Translations under genes and position numbers: made by a program
The notes under the pieces: generated by a model
What the model was told of the DNA's origin: nothing
What the model saw: only the letters and a program-made list of their open reading frames with translations
Databases searched by the model: none
Shown here: positions 8,374 to 17,490 of the stretch, piece after piece
Layout of the letters: each line of letters begins with the position of its first letter
Position numbering within the stretch: position 1 is the first letter of the stretch
Source of the DNA: Phycisphaerae bacterium
GTDB taxonomy: Bacteria > Planctomycetota > Phycisphaerae > UBA1845
Length of the DNA stretch: 43,555 nt
NCBI GenBank assembly: GCA_016929015.1
Contig: JAFGJQ010000050.1
Location: forward strand, 1-43,555
Reading direction: 5' to 3'

Positions 8374-9627
8374 ATGACACGGCCTGTCGTGGTGTTTGAA
8401 GACGCGGAATACGTCTGGCTCGGCCCGCTGACGTACACGCGGCCGGCCTGCCGACTTCGCTGCGGAATCCAGACCCTCTGGGAGAAGATCGCCGCCGCCT
8501 ATGCCGGGGCGCCCGTCGTGCTGCACGCACGCGACTATGTGGCCCCCGTCGTCGCGGAAGAAATCCCGCAGGTCGCCGTCAACCACCTGACCGCAGAGGC
8601 CGCCCTTCTGGTCAACGGCCGGCTGGTCGCACCGGCCGACCTGGTCGATCAGGTTCCCCTGGACGGCCCGGACGCGGCCTACATGCACGAGGACGGCGTT
8701 GTGGCTGTCCGGGTCAGCGGCCCGCGGTGTGCCGAACTCGCCGGCCTGCTCCCGCGCGGGCCCCTGCCCGACGGGTGGGCGGACGGACTGCCGCGGCACG
8801 ATCTGAACGTGCCCCTGGTTCGCTATCCGTGGGACCTGGTGCAGCACAATCCGGGGCAGATCGCGGCGGATTTCGAGCGCTTGCAACTGGGTGGCCGGAT
8901 CGAGGGAACGGTTCACCCGTCCGCGGTTCTGGACCGGCCGGAGCGGATCCATGTGGCACCCGGAGCGGAAATTGCACCCGGCGCCATTCTGCTGGGCAGT
9001 CACGGGCCGATCTCCATCGGGGAGGGTGCCGTCGCGATGGCCGGCTCGGTGGTGGAGGGGCCGGTAGCGTTGGGCCCGCACGGCGCGATCAAGATGCTCT
9101 CCAAGATCTACGAGGGCACCAGCACGGGGGAATACTGCAAGATCGGGGGTGAAGTGGGAGCGTGCATCTTCCAGGCTTACACCAGCAAGCAGCACGACGG
9201 ATACCTGGGGCACAGCTACTTCGGCGAATGGATCAACATTGGCGCCGACGCCAACAACTCCAACCTGAAGAACAACTATAGCACGGTGCGGGTGACCCTG
9301 AACGGCCAGGAGATCGACTCCGGCCTGCTGTTCGTGGGCAGCACGGTGGGCGACCACACCAAGTTCGGCATCAACAGCATGATCAACACGGGAACGGTGA
9401 TCGGGGTGGGGTGCAACCTGTTCGGCGCCGACTTCCCGCCCAAGCACGTGCCGTCCTTCTGCTGGGGCGGAGCGGCCGGACTCATCGAACACGAGCTTGC
9501 CCGGTTTCTCTCGACCGCGGAACGGGTCATGGCTCGACGCAAGCGTGAGCTGACGCCGGCGTACCGGCGGATGCTGGAGACGGTGTTCGCGCAGACCGCG
9601 GCGGAGCGCGGCCGGACAGTCCCTTAG
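8374..9627 (+). CDS. Alternative GlmU-type sugar nucleotidyltransferase with left-handed beta-helix
   Basis: A 417-residue protein matching the alternative bacterial GlmU group (TIGR03991-like): an N-terminal degenerate nucleotidyltransferase half (VVVFEDAEYVWLGPLTYTRP, RCGIQTLWEK) and a C-terminal hexapeptide-repeat beta-helix. The helix includes GPISIGEGAVAMAGSVVEGP, the very conserved GADANNSNLKNNYSTVRV, and GDHTKFGINSMINTGTVIGVG. The proposed role is UDP-N-acetylglucosamine formation (acetyl transfer and/or uridylyl transfer) in cell-envelope precursor supply. AGAGG lies before the ATG. Being directly downstream of the NagB-LmbE fusion, it likely shares its mRNA, putting catabolic and anabolic amino-sugar enzymes side by side. 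Confidence 0.85.
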   Translation: MTRPVVVFEDAEYVWLGPLTYTRPACRLRCGIQTLWEKIAAAYAGAPVVLHARDYVAPVVAEEIPQVAVNHLTAEAALLVNGRLVAPADLVDQVPLDGPDAAYMHEDGVVAVRVSGPRCAELAGLLPRGPLPDGWADGLPRHDLNVPLVRYPWDLVQHNPGQIAADFERLQLGGRIEGTVHPSAVLDRPERIHVAPGAEIAPGAILLGSHGPISIGEGAVAMAGSVVEGPVALGPHGAIKMLSKIYEGTSTGEYCKIGGEVGACIFQAYTSKQHDGYLGHSYFGEWINIGADANNSNLKNNYSTVRVTLNGQEIDSGLLFVGSTVGDHTKFGINSMINTGTVIGVGCNLFGADFPPKHVPSFCWGGAAGLIEHELARFLSTAERVMARRKRELTPAYRRMLETVFAQTAAERGRTVP

Positions 9628-9943
9628 GGGCATTCGTCACGCCCGGGACGGACGAGGGCGTCTCTGCCCGCTGTGCAGGCACGCACGCCGCCTTCGGTGC
9701 CGTGCCCCCGTGAGAAAGCCGGGTTCTGCGTTGCATAGATAGTGTCCATCTGGTAATCTACCCCAACAGGTGGCGGCTGGCAGGCGGCGCGGCTGAGGCC
9801 GGTCCACCCCCTCAACGACCATCCGGTCCGGTGAACCGGAAGGGTTCGCGTGTCGTCCAGGAGCCTGGGCGGCCGCGCGGCGGGGTGCGTGCTGTGCCAG
9901 GCGTACCGGGCGGGCGGCCGGCACACGGAGGTGCCGAGAGCAC
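9628..9943 (+). other. Intergenic region with the smc promoter and a long leader
   Basis: This 316-base gap has no recognisable gene on either strand. It holds the promoter at 9731-9759. If that promoter is right, the smc mRNA has a GC-rich leader of about 178 bases, able to form several short hairpins (for example around CCGGTCCGGTGAACCGG near 9823-9840). I recognise no known riboswitch or leader-RNA family in it. Confidence 0.5.
9731..9759 (+). promoter_or_regulatory. Sigma-70-type promoter, extended -10, for smc
   Basis: TTGCAT (9731-9736), a 17-base spacer and TAATCT (9754-9759), preceded by TGG so that an extended -10 (TGN) is present. The predicted start is near 9766. The -10 hexamer is identical to that of the gcvT promoter. 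Confidence 0.65.
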
Positions 9944-12900
9944 ATGTTTCTCAAGCGTGTTTCACTCCAGGGCTTCAAGAGCTTTGCCGACCGGGTCCAG
10001 TTTGACTTTGGCCCGGGGATCACCTGCGTGGTGGGGCCGAACGGCTGCGGCAAGAGCAACATCGTCGACTCCTTCAAGTGGGTGCTGGGTGAGCAGTCGG
10101 CCAAATCCCTTCGTGGCCGGCAAATGCAGGACATGATCTTCAACGGCTCAGGCGCCCGGAAGGCCACCGGGATGGCCCAGGTGGATCTGGCGTTCGACAA
10201 CACGGACCGGGCCCTGCCCTACGACGCGGACGAGGTGGTCGTCACGCGAAAGCTCTTCCGCTCGGGCGAAAGCGAGTACTACCTGGGAGGCCAACTGGTC
10301 CGTCTCAAGGACATTCGCGAGCTGTTCCTCGACACCGGCGTGGGAACGGAAGCGTACTCCGTCATCGAGCAGGGCAAGGTAGAGTTGCTGCTCCAGTCCA
10401 GCCCCGCCGAGCGGCGCATCGTATTCGAAGAGGCTGCCGGCATCAGCAAATACAAGGCCCGCAAGAAAGAGGCCGAGCGAAAGCTCGAGCGCACCCAGCA
10501 AAACCTGCTGCGGGCGGAAGACATCATCAACGAGGTCGAAAAACGGCTCCGCAGCGTGAAGTATCAGGCAGGCAAGGCTCGGAGCTTCCAGGCCTACCAG
10601 GTGCGGCTCAAGGAGCTTCGGGCCGGCTACGCGATGGCGGAGTACCACCGTCACAGCGAAGAACTTGGCCACGTCCAGCGAACCGCCGAGCTCGCCGAGG
10701 ACGAGGTGGTTGCCCTGCGGACCCGGATCGACGCAAACGAGGCGGAAGCCTCGCAACTGGCCGCCCGAAACGACCGGTTGACCGAAGAACTGACCGTCGC
10801 CGAAGGCGAATCGGTAAAAGTCCGGGCGGAGTTGGAAGCCCAGTCCGAACGGATCCAGGGCGCGACCCGCCGGATCGAGGAGCAGCAGCACAATCGCGAG
10901 CGGGCCCTTCGGCAACTGGAGGCGAACCGTCACCGGCTGGGTGAAATGGAGTCGGAACTGGCCGGACTGGAACAGCAAGTCAATGAACTGACCGGCCGAG
11001 CGGAAGACCAGCACGCGCGAGTGGAGCGGCTGCTGAGTGAAGATCACCATTGCGCCCAGGAGCTGACGCACGCCCAGGCTTTGTTGGAGGACGAAAAGGC
11101 CGGCATTATCGAACTGCTTCGGCGTACGTCGCAGCTTCACAACGAGATCGCCAACCTGGGCAAGCACCGCGAATCGCTCCAGGACCGGCAGGACGAGTTG
11201 AGCCAGCGCGACGCCGCCGTCGCGGACGAGCTGCGCGGCATGTTGGCCCAGAAGTCCGACCTGGAGCGGCGGATCGTCGAGATCGACGGCCTGATCGTCG
11301 AGGAAACGCAGCGGCTCAACGAGAAGCGGATCGAAGCCCAGCGGATCGACGCCACCCGTGCCCGTCTGGCCGAAGAACTTGCCGAGACCAAGGAAGCCCG
11401 AAGCGGGCTGGTGTCCCGGCGCGACCTGCTCCGCGATCTGGAGCGGAAGATGGAGGGCGTCGGGACCGGCGTGCGCCGGTTGTTGGAACAGCGGGCCGCC
11501 GGCCAGACCCACCCCGAGTTGGATCAGCCGGCGTTCGGCGCCATCTGGGGGCTCGTCGCGGACGCATTCAACCCCGACGTCGCCCACGCAACCATCCTGG
11601 AGGCGGCGCTGGGTGAGTTGGACCAGTTCCTCGTGGTCACGGACAGCGAGCGGTTCCTGGCGGACGAATCGCTGTTCGACGACTTGCCGGGGCGACTGGC
11701 CGCCTTCTGCCTGGATCGGCTGCCGCCGGTCATGAACGTACGGGACTTTTCCGATCATCCGGGCTTCGTGGCCCGCGCGGCGGACTACGTACAGGTCCCG
11801 GAATCGCTGGAGGGGCTGGCCCGCCACCTGCTGGCTAAGACGGTGGTCGTGCAAACGCTGGCGGACGCCCGGGCCCTGGCCGCCCAGGACACGGCCGGAC
11901 ACCGCTTCGTGACCCTGTCCGGCCAAATGGTGGAGCCGGACGGCTGCATCCGTCTGGGACCGCCGCAGTCCGACTCCGGCCTGATCTCGCGACGAAGTGA
12001 ACTGCGGGCCATCGACGAGCAGATAATCGAGGGAGAGGCCCGGATCGAGCGTCTGACGGACCAGCTCAGCCGAACCTCGGCCGAGGCCGCCCATCTGGAC
12101 GAATTGCAGCACGAGCTGCGGACGGCCATCTACGAATCACACACCACCAGGGTCGAAACCAACGCGATTCTGCAGAGCGTCAGCGAGCGCGTGCATCGAT
12201 TGACCCAGGAACAGCCGCTGATCGCGGGGCAGGTCGCATCGCTGCAGCGGGAGCTGGAGGCGGCCACGGCCCGGTCCAGCGAGAATGAGGCGTCGCTCGG
12301 GCATCTGGAAAACGAGAACCAGGTCCGCCGGCAGGAACTGGAGAAGCACCAGCGGCGCATCGACGACCTGGCGGATCGACGGCGGACCCTGGCCGAGGCC
12401 CTGACGGAAGCGCGGGTCAGCGCCGCCCAGCTTGCGGAGAAGCGGCGGGCGGCCGCGGAGTCCATCGAGGTGCTCCGGCGCAACATGCGGGAGACGCAAG
12501 AAACCGTCGACTCCGCAGACGTGGAAGCCCGGGAATGCCAGGCCCGTATCGATGACTCGCAGGCCGTCATTGAGCGCTGCCGCACCCGGCTGGCGGAGTT
12601 GCAGCAGCAGATTGAGGCCCTGGACGCCCGGACCCTCCAGTTGAAACACGATCGCGAGCAGGTCCGGGTGGCGGCCGAGGAGCTCGCCACCGCAACCAAA
12701 AACTGTCGCACCGCGCTGGTTGAGGCGGAGGAACGGCTCCACGATGCACAGATGCGCCTGGCCGAAACGCGCATTCGACGAGACGAGCTGACGGCCCGAG
12801 TCCGGGACGAACTGGGCCTGGATCTGGTCGAGATGTATGCGTCATACGACCACGCGGAGCAGGACTGGGCGGCCGTGGAGGCGGAGATCGCCGATCTGCG

Positions 12901-13543
12901 CGGCAAGCTCGACCGGCTGGGCAACGTGAACCTGGACGCCATCACCGAGCAGGAAGAGCTGGAGCAGCGTGCGGAGTTCCTGACCACCCAGCGCGACGAC
13001 CTGACGCATTCCATGAAGGAGCTGCAGCGGCTGATCGAGCAACTCAACGCAGAATCCAAGAGACGATTCCGCGAGGCGTTCGATCGCATCCGCGAAAACT
13101 TCCGCGAACTGTTCCGAAAGCTGTTCGCCGGCGGCAAGGCAGACATCATTCTGGAAGACCCGGAGAACATCCTGGACTGCGGCATCGAGATCGTGGCCCG
13201 ACCGCCGGGCAAGGAGCTTCAGTCCATCTCCCTGCTGTCGGGCGGTGAAAAGGCGATGACGGCCATTGCCCTGCTGATGGCGATTTTCCGGTCACGCCCG
13301 GCCCCGTTCGCCATTCTCGACGAAGTGGACGCCGCCCTGGATGAAGCGAACAACCAGCGATTCACCGGGATTATCCAGGAGTTCCTGGACCGGTCGCAGT
13401 TCATCGTCATCACCCACTCGAAGCGGACGATGGCCGTGGGCGATCGGCTGTACGGCATCACCATGCAGGAGCCGGGCGTGTCGACGCTGGTCAGCGTGAA
13501 CTTCGAGCAGGCGGCGCAGCACGCGGAGCACGCCGTCGCCTGA
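9944..13543 (+). CDS. smc: Chromosome segregation ATPase SMC
   Basis: SMC is the structural ATPase of bacterial condensin, organising and separating chromosomes together with ScpA/ScpB. At 1199 residues it has normal length and the full order of parts. The N-terminal head carries Walker A (GPNGCGKSN, residues 31-39) and the FKSFAD start. Next comes a long coiled coil and the hinge at about residues 515-680 (AFGAIWGLVADAF). A second coiled coil leads to the C-terminal head with signature LSGGEKAM (about 1097) and Walker B AILDEVDAALD (about 1120-1130). The ATG is not preceded by a strong Shine-Dalgarno (only GGAGGTGCCGAGAGC), but the protein starts exactly as the family does. scpA and scpB are not in this window. 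The stop overlaps the next start by one base (TGATG). Confidence 0.97.
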   Translation: MFLKRVSLQGFKSFADRVQFDFGPGITCVVGPNGCGKSNIVDSFKWVLGEQSAKSLRGRQMQDMIFNGSGARKATGMAQVDLAFDNTDRALPYDADEVVVTRKLFRSGESEYYLGGQLVRLKDIRELFLDTGVGTEAYSVIEQGKVELLLQSSPAERRIVFEEAAGISKYKARKKEAERKLERTQQNLLRAEDIINEVEKRLRSVKYQAGKARSFQAYQVRLKELRAGYAMAEYHRHSEELGHVQRTAELAEDEVVALRTRIDANEAEASQLAARNDRLTEELTVAEGESVKVRAELEAQSERIQGATRRIEEQQHNRERALRQLEANRHRLGEMESELAGLEQQVNELTGRAEDQHARVERLLSEDHHCAQELTHAQALLEDEKAGIIELLRRTSQLHNEIANLGKHRESLQDRQDELSQRDAAVADELRGMLAQKSDLERRIVEIDGLIVEETQRLNEKRIEAQRIDATRARLAEELAETKEARSGLVSRRDLLRDLERKMEGVGTGVRRLLEQRAAGQTHPELDQPAFGAIWGLVADAFNPDVAHATILEAALGELDQFLVVTDSERFLADESLFDDLPGRLAAFCLDRLPPVMNVRDFSDHPGFVARAADYVQVPESLEGLARHLLAKTVVVQTLADARALAAQDTAGHRFVTLSGQMVEPDGCIRLGPPQSDSGLISRRSELRAIDEQIIEGEARIERLTDQLSRTSAEAAHLDELQHELRTAIYESHTTRVETNAILQSVSERVHRLTQEQPLIAGQVASLQRELEAATARSSENEASLGHLENENQVRRQELEKHQRRIDDLADRRRTLAEALTEARVSAAQLAEKRRAAAESIEVLRRNMRETQETVDSADVEARECQARIDDSQAVIERCRTRLAELQQQIEALDARTLQLKHDREQVRVAAEELATATKNCRTALVEAEERLHDAQMRLAETRIRRDELTARVRDELGLDLVEMYASYDHAEQDWAAVEAEIADLRGKLDRLGNVNLDAITEQEELEQRAEFLTTQRDDLTHSMKELQRLIEQLNAESKRRFREAFDRIRENFRELFRKLFAGGKADIILEDPENILDCGIEIVARPPGKELQSISLLSGGEKAMTAIALLMAIFRSRPAPFAILDEVDAALDEANNQRFTGIIQEFLDRSQFIVITHSKRTMAVGDRLYGITMQEPGVSTLVSVNFEQAAQHAEHAVA

Positions 13544-14388
13544 TGAGCGGTTTCCCCATCGGACCACGGACCTCTGCCGCGGACGGCCCGGTCATGGGTG
13601 CCTCCTCACACAACCGCGCGTACGGAGTCCTAAAGCGAGTCGCCCCCGCCGTGCTGTGGCTGTGCTGCCTCGGCGGCTGCGGCAACCCCGAAACACCCGT
13701 CGACCGGCTGAGCGGCCGGCAGTTGATCTGGCTGTTTCCGGGCGTGGAAGGCGGAACGTGGTCGATGCGAGAGGTCGCCCGGGCAATCCGTGACGCCGGC
13801 ATCACTGCGGACATCCGCATTCACAACTGGGAACGACCCCTCGGCATCATCCGGAACCTCACCGCGGTGGAGCGGAATCGCCGCAGCGCTCAACTCATTG
13901 CAGACTGGATCGTCCACTACCATCGACGGTACCCCCACGCTCCCATCGACCTGGTGGGCTACTCGGGCGGCGGCGGAATGGCTCTGATGACGGCCGAAGC
14001 GCTGCCGCCCCACATGCGTGTTCGCAATGTGCTGCTGGTGCATCCGGCCGTCAGCCCGGGATACGACCTGACACCCGCGTTGCAGCGGCTGGACGGGCTG
14101 CTGGTCAACTTCTGGTCGGAACTGGACGTGGTCATGCTGGGCGTGGGCACAACCGTTTTCGGCACGATGGACCGCCGGCACGGCGCATCCGCGGGAATGC
14201 GCGGTTTTGACCCGGACGCCGCCGTATCCGACCCGAACCTGCGGCCCCGCCTGGTCCAACGCAAGTGGACGTGGAAGGCGGCCCACGCGGGACACATCGG
14301 CCTGCACCTGTGCATCCTGCTGTACGAGTGGAATCGCGAGTACGTCGTGCCCTACCTGACGCCGCCGCCGGCTCCGCGCCGGGGCTGA
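13543..14388 (+). CDS. Putative lipoprotein with alpha/beta-hydrolase fold
   Basis: A 281-residue protein with a lipoprotein signal: a hydrophobic stretch ending in LCCLGGC, so Cys46 would be lipidated. The mature part looks like an alpha/beta hydrolase: nucleophile elbow GYSGGG with Ser141, preceded by beta-strand IDLVGY, and a candidate catalytic His in HAGHIGLH near residue 248. Substrate is unknown; the elbow and the following helix resemble lipase/esterase-like proteins. The start at 13543 is coupled to the smc stop (TGATG). An internal ATG at 13594 would give a more usual 28-residue lipoprotein signal and may be the real start; neither has a clear ribosome site. Confidence 0.7.
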   Translation: MSGFPIGPRTSAADGPVMGASSHNRAYGVLKRVAPAVLWLCCLGGCGNPETPVDRLSGRQLIWLFPGVEGGTWSMREVARAIRDAGITADIRIHNWERPLGIIRNLTAVERNRRSAQLIADWIVHYHRRYPHAPIDLVGYSGGGGMALMTAEALPPHMRVRNVLLVHPAVSPGYDLTPALQRLDGLLVNFWSELDVVMLGVGTTVFGTMDRRHGASAGMRGFDPDAAVSDPNLRPRLVQRKWTWKAAHAGHIGLHLCILLYEWNREYVVPYLTPPPAPRRG

Positions 14389-14427
14389 TACGCGAAAACC
14401 AGCTTGCAAAAGACGGACGGGGCGACC

Positions 14428-15696
14428 ATGCTGGTGGGCGTGGACGAGCCCCCGCTTCAGCAACAGATTGCCGACCTGAAGGTGCTGCTTGACGTCTCCC
14501 ACGAGATCGGGTCAACCCTCGAGCTGGACCCGCTGCTGGGCCAAATCGAGCAGGCGGCCCTGCGCGTGCTGGGCTGCGAACGGGCGACCGTGTTCCTCTA
14601 TGACCGGCCGCGCGGCGAGCTGTACAGCACGGTGGCGACCGGCACGGGCGAAATCCGGTTCCCCGTCACGAGAGGCATCGCGGGGGAGGCCGCACGCAGC
14701 GGCGGCATCATCAACGTGCCCGACGCCTACGCCGATGCACGCTTCAACCCGGACGTGGACAAGGCCACCGGCTTTCGCACGCGCAACCTGCTGACCTTCG
14801 CCATGACCGGCATCGACGGGCAGGTGGTCGGCGTGCTGCAGGTCCTCAACAAGCGCGGCGGGCCGTTCGGCCCGACGGACGAATCCCTGGCGGGCACGCT
14901 CAGCTCCCTGGCCGGCGTGGCGCTGCAGCGGCAGATGCTGCTGGATGAATACGCCGAGAAACAGAAACTCCAGCGTGACCTGGCCATCGCGAGGGACATC
15001 CAGCAATCGCTTCTGCCGGACGCAGACCCCCAAGTGCCGGGGTACGACATCGCCGGCTGGAACAAGCCGGCGGACGAGACGGGCGGCGACTGCTACGACT
15101 TCATCGAATTGCCGGACGGCCGGCTGGTCGTGCTCATCGCCGACGCCACGGGGCACGGGATCGGGCCGGCCCTGGTCATGGCCGAGGTGCGCGCGCTGGT
15201 GCGGGCGCTGGCCTCCACCACGAATGATCTGGGCGTGGTGATGCGGGAGACGAACCGGATTCTGCACCACGACCTGGACGCCGGACGCTTCGTCACTACG
15301 TTTTGTGGGGTGCTCGACCCGGCGGCGAACCGGCTGGACTACGTCAGCGGCGGGCACGGCCCCCTGCTGCTCTACCGGCACGAGGACGGCTCGGAACACA
15401 AACTGCCGGCCACCACCGTGCCGCTCGGCATTCTGCCCGAGATCGACGCCGCACCGGCCGAGCCGATCCATCTGGCCCCCAAAGACGTGTTCCTGCTGGT
15501 CACGGACGGCTTCTTCGAGTGGACAAACGAGCAGGACGAGCAGTTCGGCGTGGAGCGGATTTTCGAGCTGCTTCGCAAGCACGACGACCTGTCGGCCGCG
15601 AGCCTGATTCACCGAATGCACGACACCGTGGCGGCATTCGGCCGGCGCACGGGCCAGGCGGACGACCTGACGGCCATCCTGATCCGCCGGCTGTAA
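14428..15696 (+). CDS. GAF-domain SpoIIE/RsbU-type serine phosphatase
   Basis: A 422-residue cytosolic signalling protein. Residues about 20-170 form a GAF sensor domain (DVSHEIGSTLELDPLLGQI, RGIAGEAARSGGIINVPDAYAD). A short coiled linker follows (KLQRDLAIARDIQQSLLP, the classic entry to this phosphatase family). The PP2C-type SpoIIE domain then carries metal-binding aspartates in ETGGDCYDF, LIADATGHG, LLVTDGFFEW and GQADDLTAILI. Such proteins dephosphorylate anti-sigma-factor antagonists of the SpoIIAA/RsbV type in partner-switching stress control; no partner gene lies next to it. I use ATG 14428; a TTG at 14404 is possible. It is convergent with the downstream kinase gene, with only 14 bases between the stops. 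Confidence 0.9.
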   Translation: MLVGVDEPPLQQQIADLKVLLDVSHEIGSTLELDPLLGQIEQAALRVLGCERATVFLYDRPRGELYSTVATGTGEIRFPVTRGIAGEAARSGGIINVPDAYADARFNPDVDKATGFRTRNLLTFAMTGIDGQVVGVLQVLNKRGGPFGPTDESLAGTLSSLAGVALQRQMLLDEYAEKQKLQRDLAIARDIQQSLLPDADPQVPGYDIAGWNKPADETGGDCYDFIELPDGRLVVLIADATGHGIGPALVMAEVRALVRALASTTNDLGVVMRETNRILHHDLDAGRFVTTFCGVLDPAANRLDYVSGGHGPLLLYRHEDGSEHKLPATTVPLGILPEIDAAPAEPIHLAPKDVFLLVTDGFFEWTNEQDEQFGVERIFELLRKHDDLSAASLIHRMHDTVAAFGRRTGQADDLTAILIRRL

Positions 15697-15710
15697 GGGG
15701 AACGGCGCCG

Positions 15711-16763
15711 TCAGGTTCGGGGCCGGAGAAACACGTCCTCTGCGTGAGCTCGCAGCCAGAGCACCTTGCGGCGAACCATCTGCATGAATCGAAAGCCCTG
15801 CCAGTGCCCGAAGGAGCCCGTCCGGGCGATGGGCAGCGTACACTCGGCAATGAGGGCCTCGATCATCAGGTGCGGTATGCACGCGCGCTCCTCGTCCGTC
15901 AGCGGGTCGGCCTGCTCGTAAGAGTCCAGGAGCAGGTGGACACGCTGCGTGTCGAGGTGGTCCGGCCAATGCTCCGGCTGCGGGCCGGTGAGCATCGAAA
16001 ACTGCAGTACGCCGTTGGCCACGTCCATGACACGGCGAGCCAGGCGGGCGGAGTCGTAGTCGATGACCGCGGCGACGTGATCGTTCTTGAACAGCATGTT
16101 GCCCGGATGCCAATCGGAGTGGATCACCTGCTCCGGCAGGGCCTCGATGCCGATCCGGCGGGCGCTCTCCGCCGCCGTTTCGTACGCGTCGTACAGCACG
16201 TTGACCGCGCTGAGCAGCTCCGCATCCTTGCCCATCACGCTTTCGTGCGGGCTGATCGAAGCCGGAATCGTGTTCAAACCGGTCCGCACCGCGTTGGCGT
16301 CGTGATAGTCGCCGGCGGGGCAATCGGGCCCCGGCTCAAAAGTGCGAGTGGCCTGGTGAAAGGCCGCGAGCGTACGCCCGGCATCCGCCGTCTCCCCTTC
16401 GGTGGCGGTGTAAGCGTGGCCCGACACGTACTCAAACAGCTCGTACAACTGATCGCGGATCACCAGCAGCGGACTGACCGGGTCAGGAGCGTCGACGGGC
16501 ATCACGATGCGGGGCAGTGGAAACTCCTGCCGCAGCAGATGGGCCTGAAGGCGATGCGCGAAATCGACCCGGGCACGCGTCGTGCGGTCCGGATCGCGCC
16601 GTTTCAGCAGAAACTTGCCCTTCTGGCAGACGATGCCCACCTTCGGACTTCGACGTGAGCCGCGAGCGAACTCGGTGATGGATTCAATGACCCCGAGCGG
16701 ATAGTGACTCAGCACAATGGCGAGCTCTTCGGCACCGAAGGTGTCGCGCTGTCGATTATTCAC
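15711..16763 (-). CDS. APH-family phosphotransferase (aminoglycoside/homoserine kinase-like fold)
   Basis: A 350-residue kinase-fold protein. The catalytic loop reads VIHSDWHPGNMLF, with the Brenner-type HxDxxxxN, and the metal-binding Asp is in AVIDYDSAR. An N-lobe region with KGKFLLKRRDPDR holds the likely ATP-binding Lys. The hinge is YELFEYVSGH. Families with this pattern include homoserine kinase type II, spore-coat CotS-like kinases and aminoglycoside phosphotransferases. There is no evidence for antibiotic resistance; a small-molecule (amino alcohol or sugar) kinase is more likely. The start is GTG 16763, with no clear Shine-Dalgarno and a TATAGA just upstream, so it may have a very short leader. 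Confidence 0.75.
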   Translation of the reverse strand: MNNRQRDTFGAEELAIVLSHYPLGVIESITEFARGSRRSPKVGIVCQKGKFLLKRRDPDRTTRARVDFAHRLQAHLLRQEFPLPRIVMPVDAPDPVSPLLVIRDQLYELFEYVSGHAYTATEGETADAGRTLAAFHQATRTFEPGPDCPAGDYHDANAVRTGLNTIPASISPHESVMGKDAELLSAVNVLYDAYETAAESARRIGIEALPEQVIHSDWHPGNMLFKNDHVAAVIDYDSARLARRVMDVANGVLQFSMLTGPQPEHWPDHLDTQRVHLLLDSYEQADPLTDEERACIPHLMIEALIAECTLPIARTGSFGHWQGFRFMQMVRRKVLWLRAHAEDVFLRPRT

Positions 16764-16912
16764 GGCAAAGCTCTATAATCACCGGGCCGCATCGCATACG
16801 CTCGGCCGCGGCCCCTGAGACGAGCCCATACACCCTGCGTTGACACCGATGATAAGCCGCGGCCCCGGCAAGTCAAACGGATGACCGGCAACAAAGCAAC
16901 GGGAGGTACGCA

Positions 16913-17470
16913 ATGAATCGCGAACAGGCCTGGCAGCTTCTGAATGAATACACGCGCAATGACTCCCTCATCAAGCACGCCCTGGCCGTCGAGGCCGCGA
17001 TGCGCCACTACGCCCGCCTGGGGGGCCACGATGAACAGACCTGGAGCGTGGTCGGCCTGCTGCACGATTTCGACTACGAACGCTGGCCCGAGCCCCCGGA
17101 CCACACGCGTCAAGGGGCGGAAATCCTGCGCCGGGCCGGGGTGAACGAGGAGATCGTGTCCGCCGTCCTGTCTCACGCCCAGTGGAACCAGGCCGAGTAC
17201 CCCCTGGACCGCCCCATCCGCAAAACGCTGTTCGCCGTGGATGAACTCTGCGGCTTCCTGGTCGCCGTTGCCCTGGTTCGCCCGGACCGACTCCGCGGCC
17301 TGGAGCCGCCCAGCGTCCGCAAGAAGATGAAGGACAAGCGGTTCGCGGCCGCCGTCTCCCGCGAGGATATCACCCGCGGCGCCGAACTGCTGGGGCTGGA
17401 GTTGAACCAGCACATCGCCAACTGCATTGCCGCGATGCAGCCGGTCGCTGACCAACTGGGGCTGGCGTAG
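16913..17470 (+). CDS. HD-domain phosphohydrolase
   Basis: A 185-residue cytosolic protein of the HD superfamily, metal-dependent phosphohydrolases often acting on nucleotides or phosphate esters. Metal ligands can be placed at H22 (IKHALAVE), H51-D52 (GLLHDFDYE) and a downstream Asp in FAVDELCGFL. The compact length and lack of extra domains match the HDIG-type hydrolases found throughout bacteria; the substrate is not known. The ribosome site (GGGAGGTACGCA before the ATG) is very good. A plus-strand TATAAT at 16774-16779 could be its -10, giving a leader of about 130 bases, but no convincing -35 was found. The gene is convergent with the glycosyltransferase downstream (20-base gap). Confidence 0.85.
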   Translation: MNREQAWQLLNEYTRNDSLIKHALAVEAAMRHYARLGGHDEQTWSVVGLLHDFDYERWPEPPDHTRQGAEILRRAGVNEEIVSAVLSHAQWNQAEYPLDRPIRKTLFAVDELCGFLVAVALVRPDRLRGLEPPSVRKKMKDKRFAAAVSREDITRGAELLGLELNQHIANCIAAMQPVADQLGLA

Positions 17471-17490
17471 CGCGCGGCCCCCGGCACCGA

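Noticed and set aside
5697-8438. A 913-codon open frame on the minus strand opposite the NagB-LmbE gene
   Set aside because: It is a by-product of GC-rich codon bias in the plus-strand gene, has no family-like sequence and runs fully antisense to a well-supported protein.
10148-12112. A 654-codon minus-strand open frame inside smc
   Set aside because: It mirrors the smc coding sequence, is leucine/glycine-biased with no motif, and lies wholly within a secure gene.
14512-16323. A 603-codon minus-strand open frame spanning the phosphatase gene and the kinase gene
   Set aside because: Both of those genes have complete catalytic motifs; the antisense frame has none.
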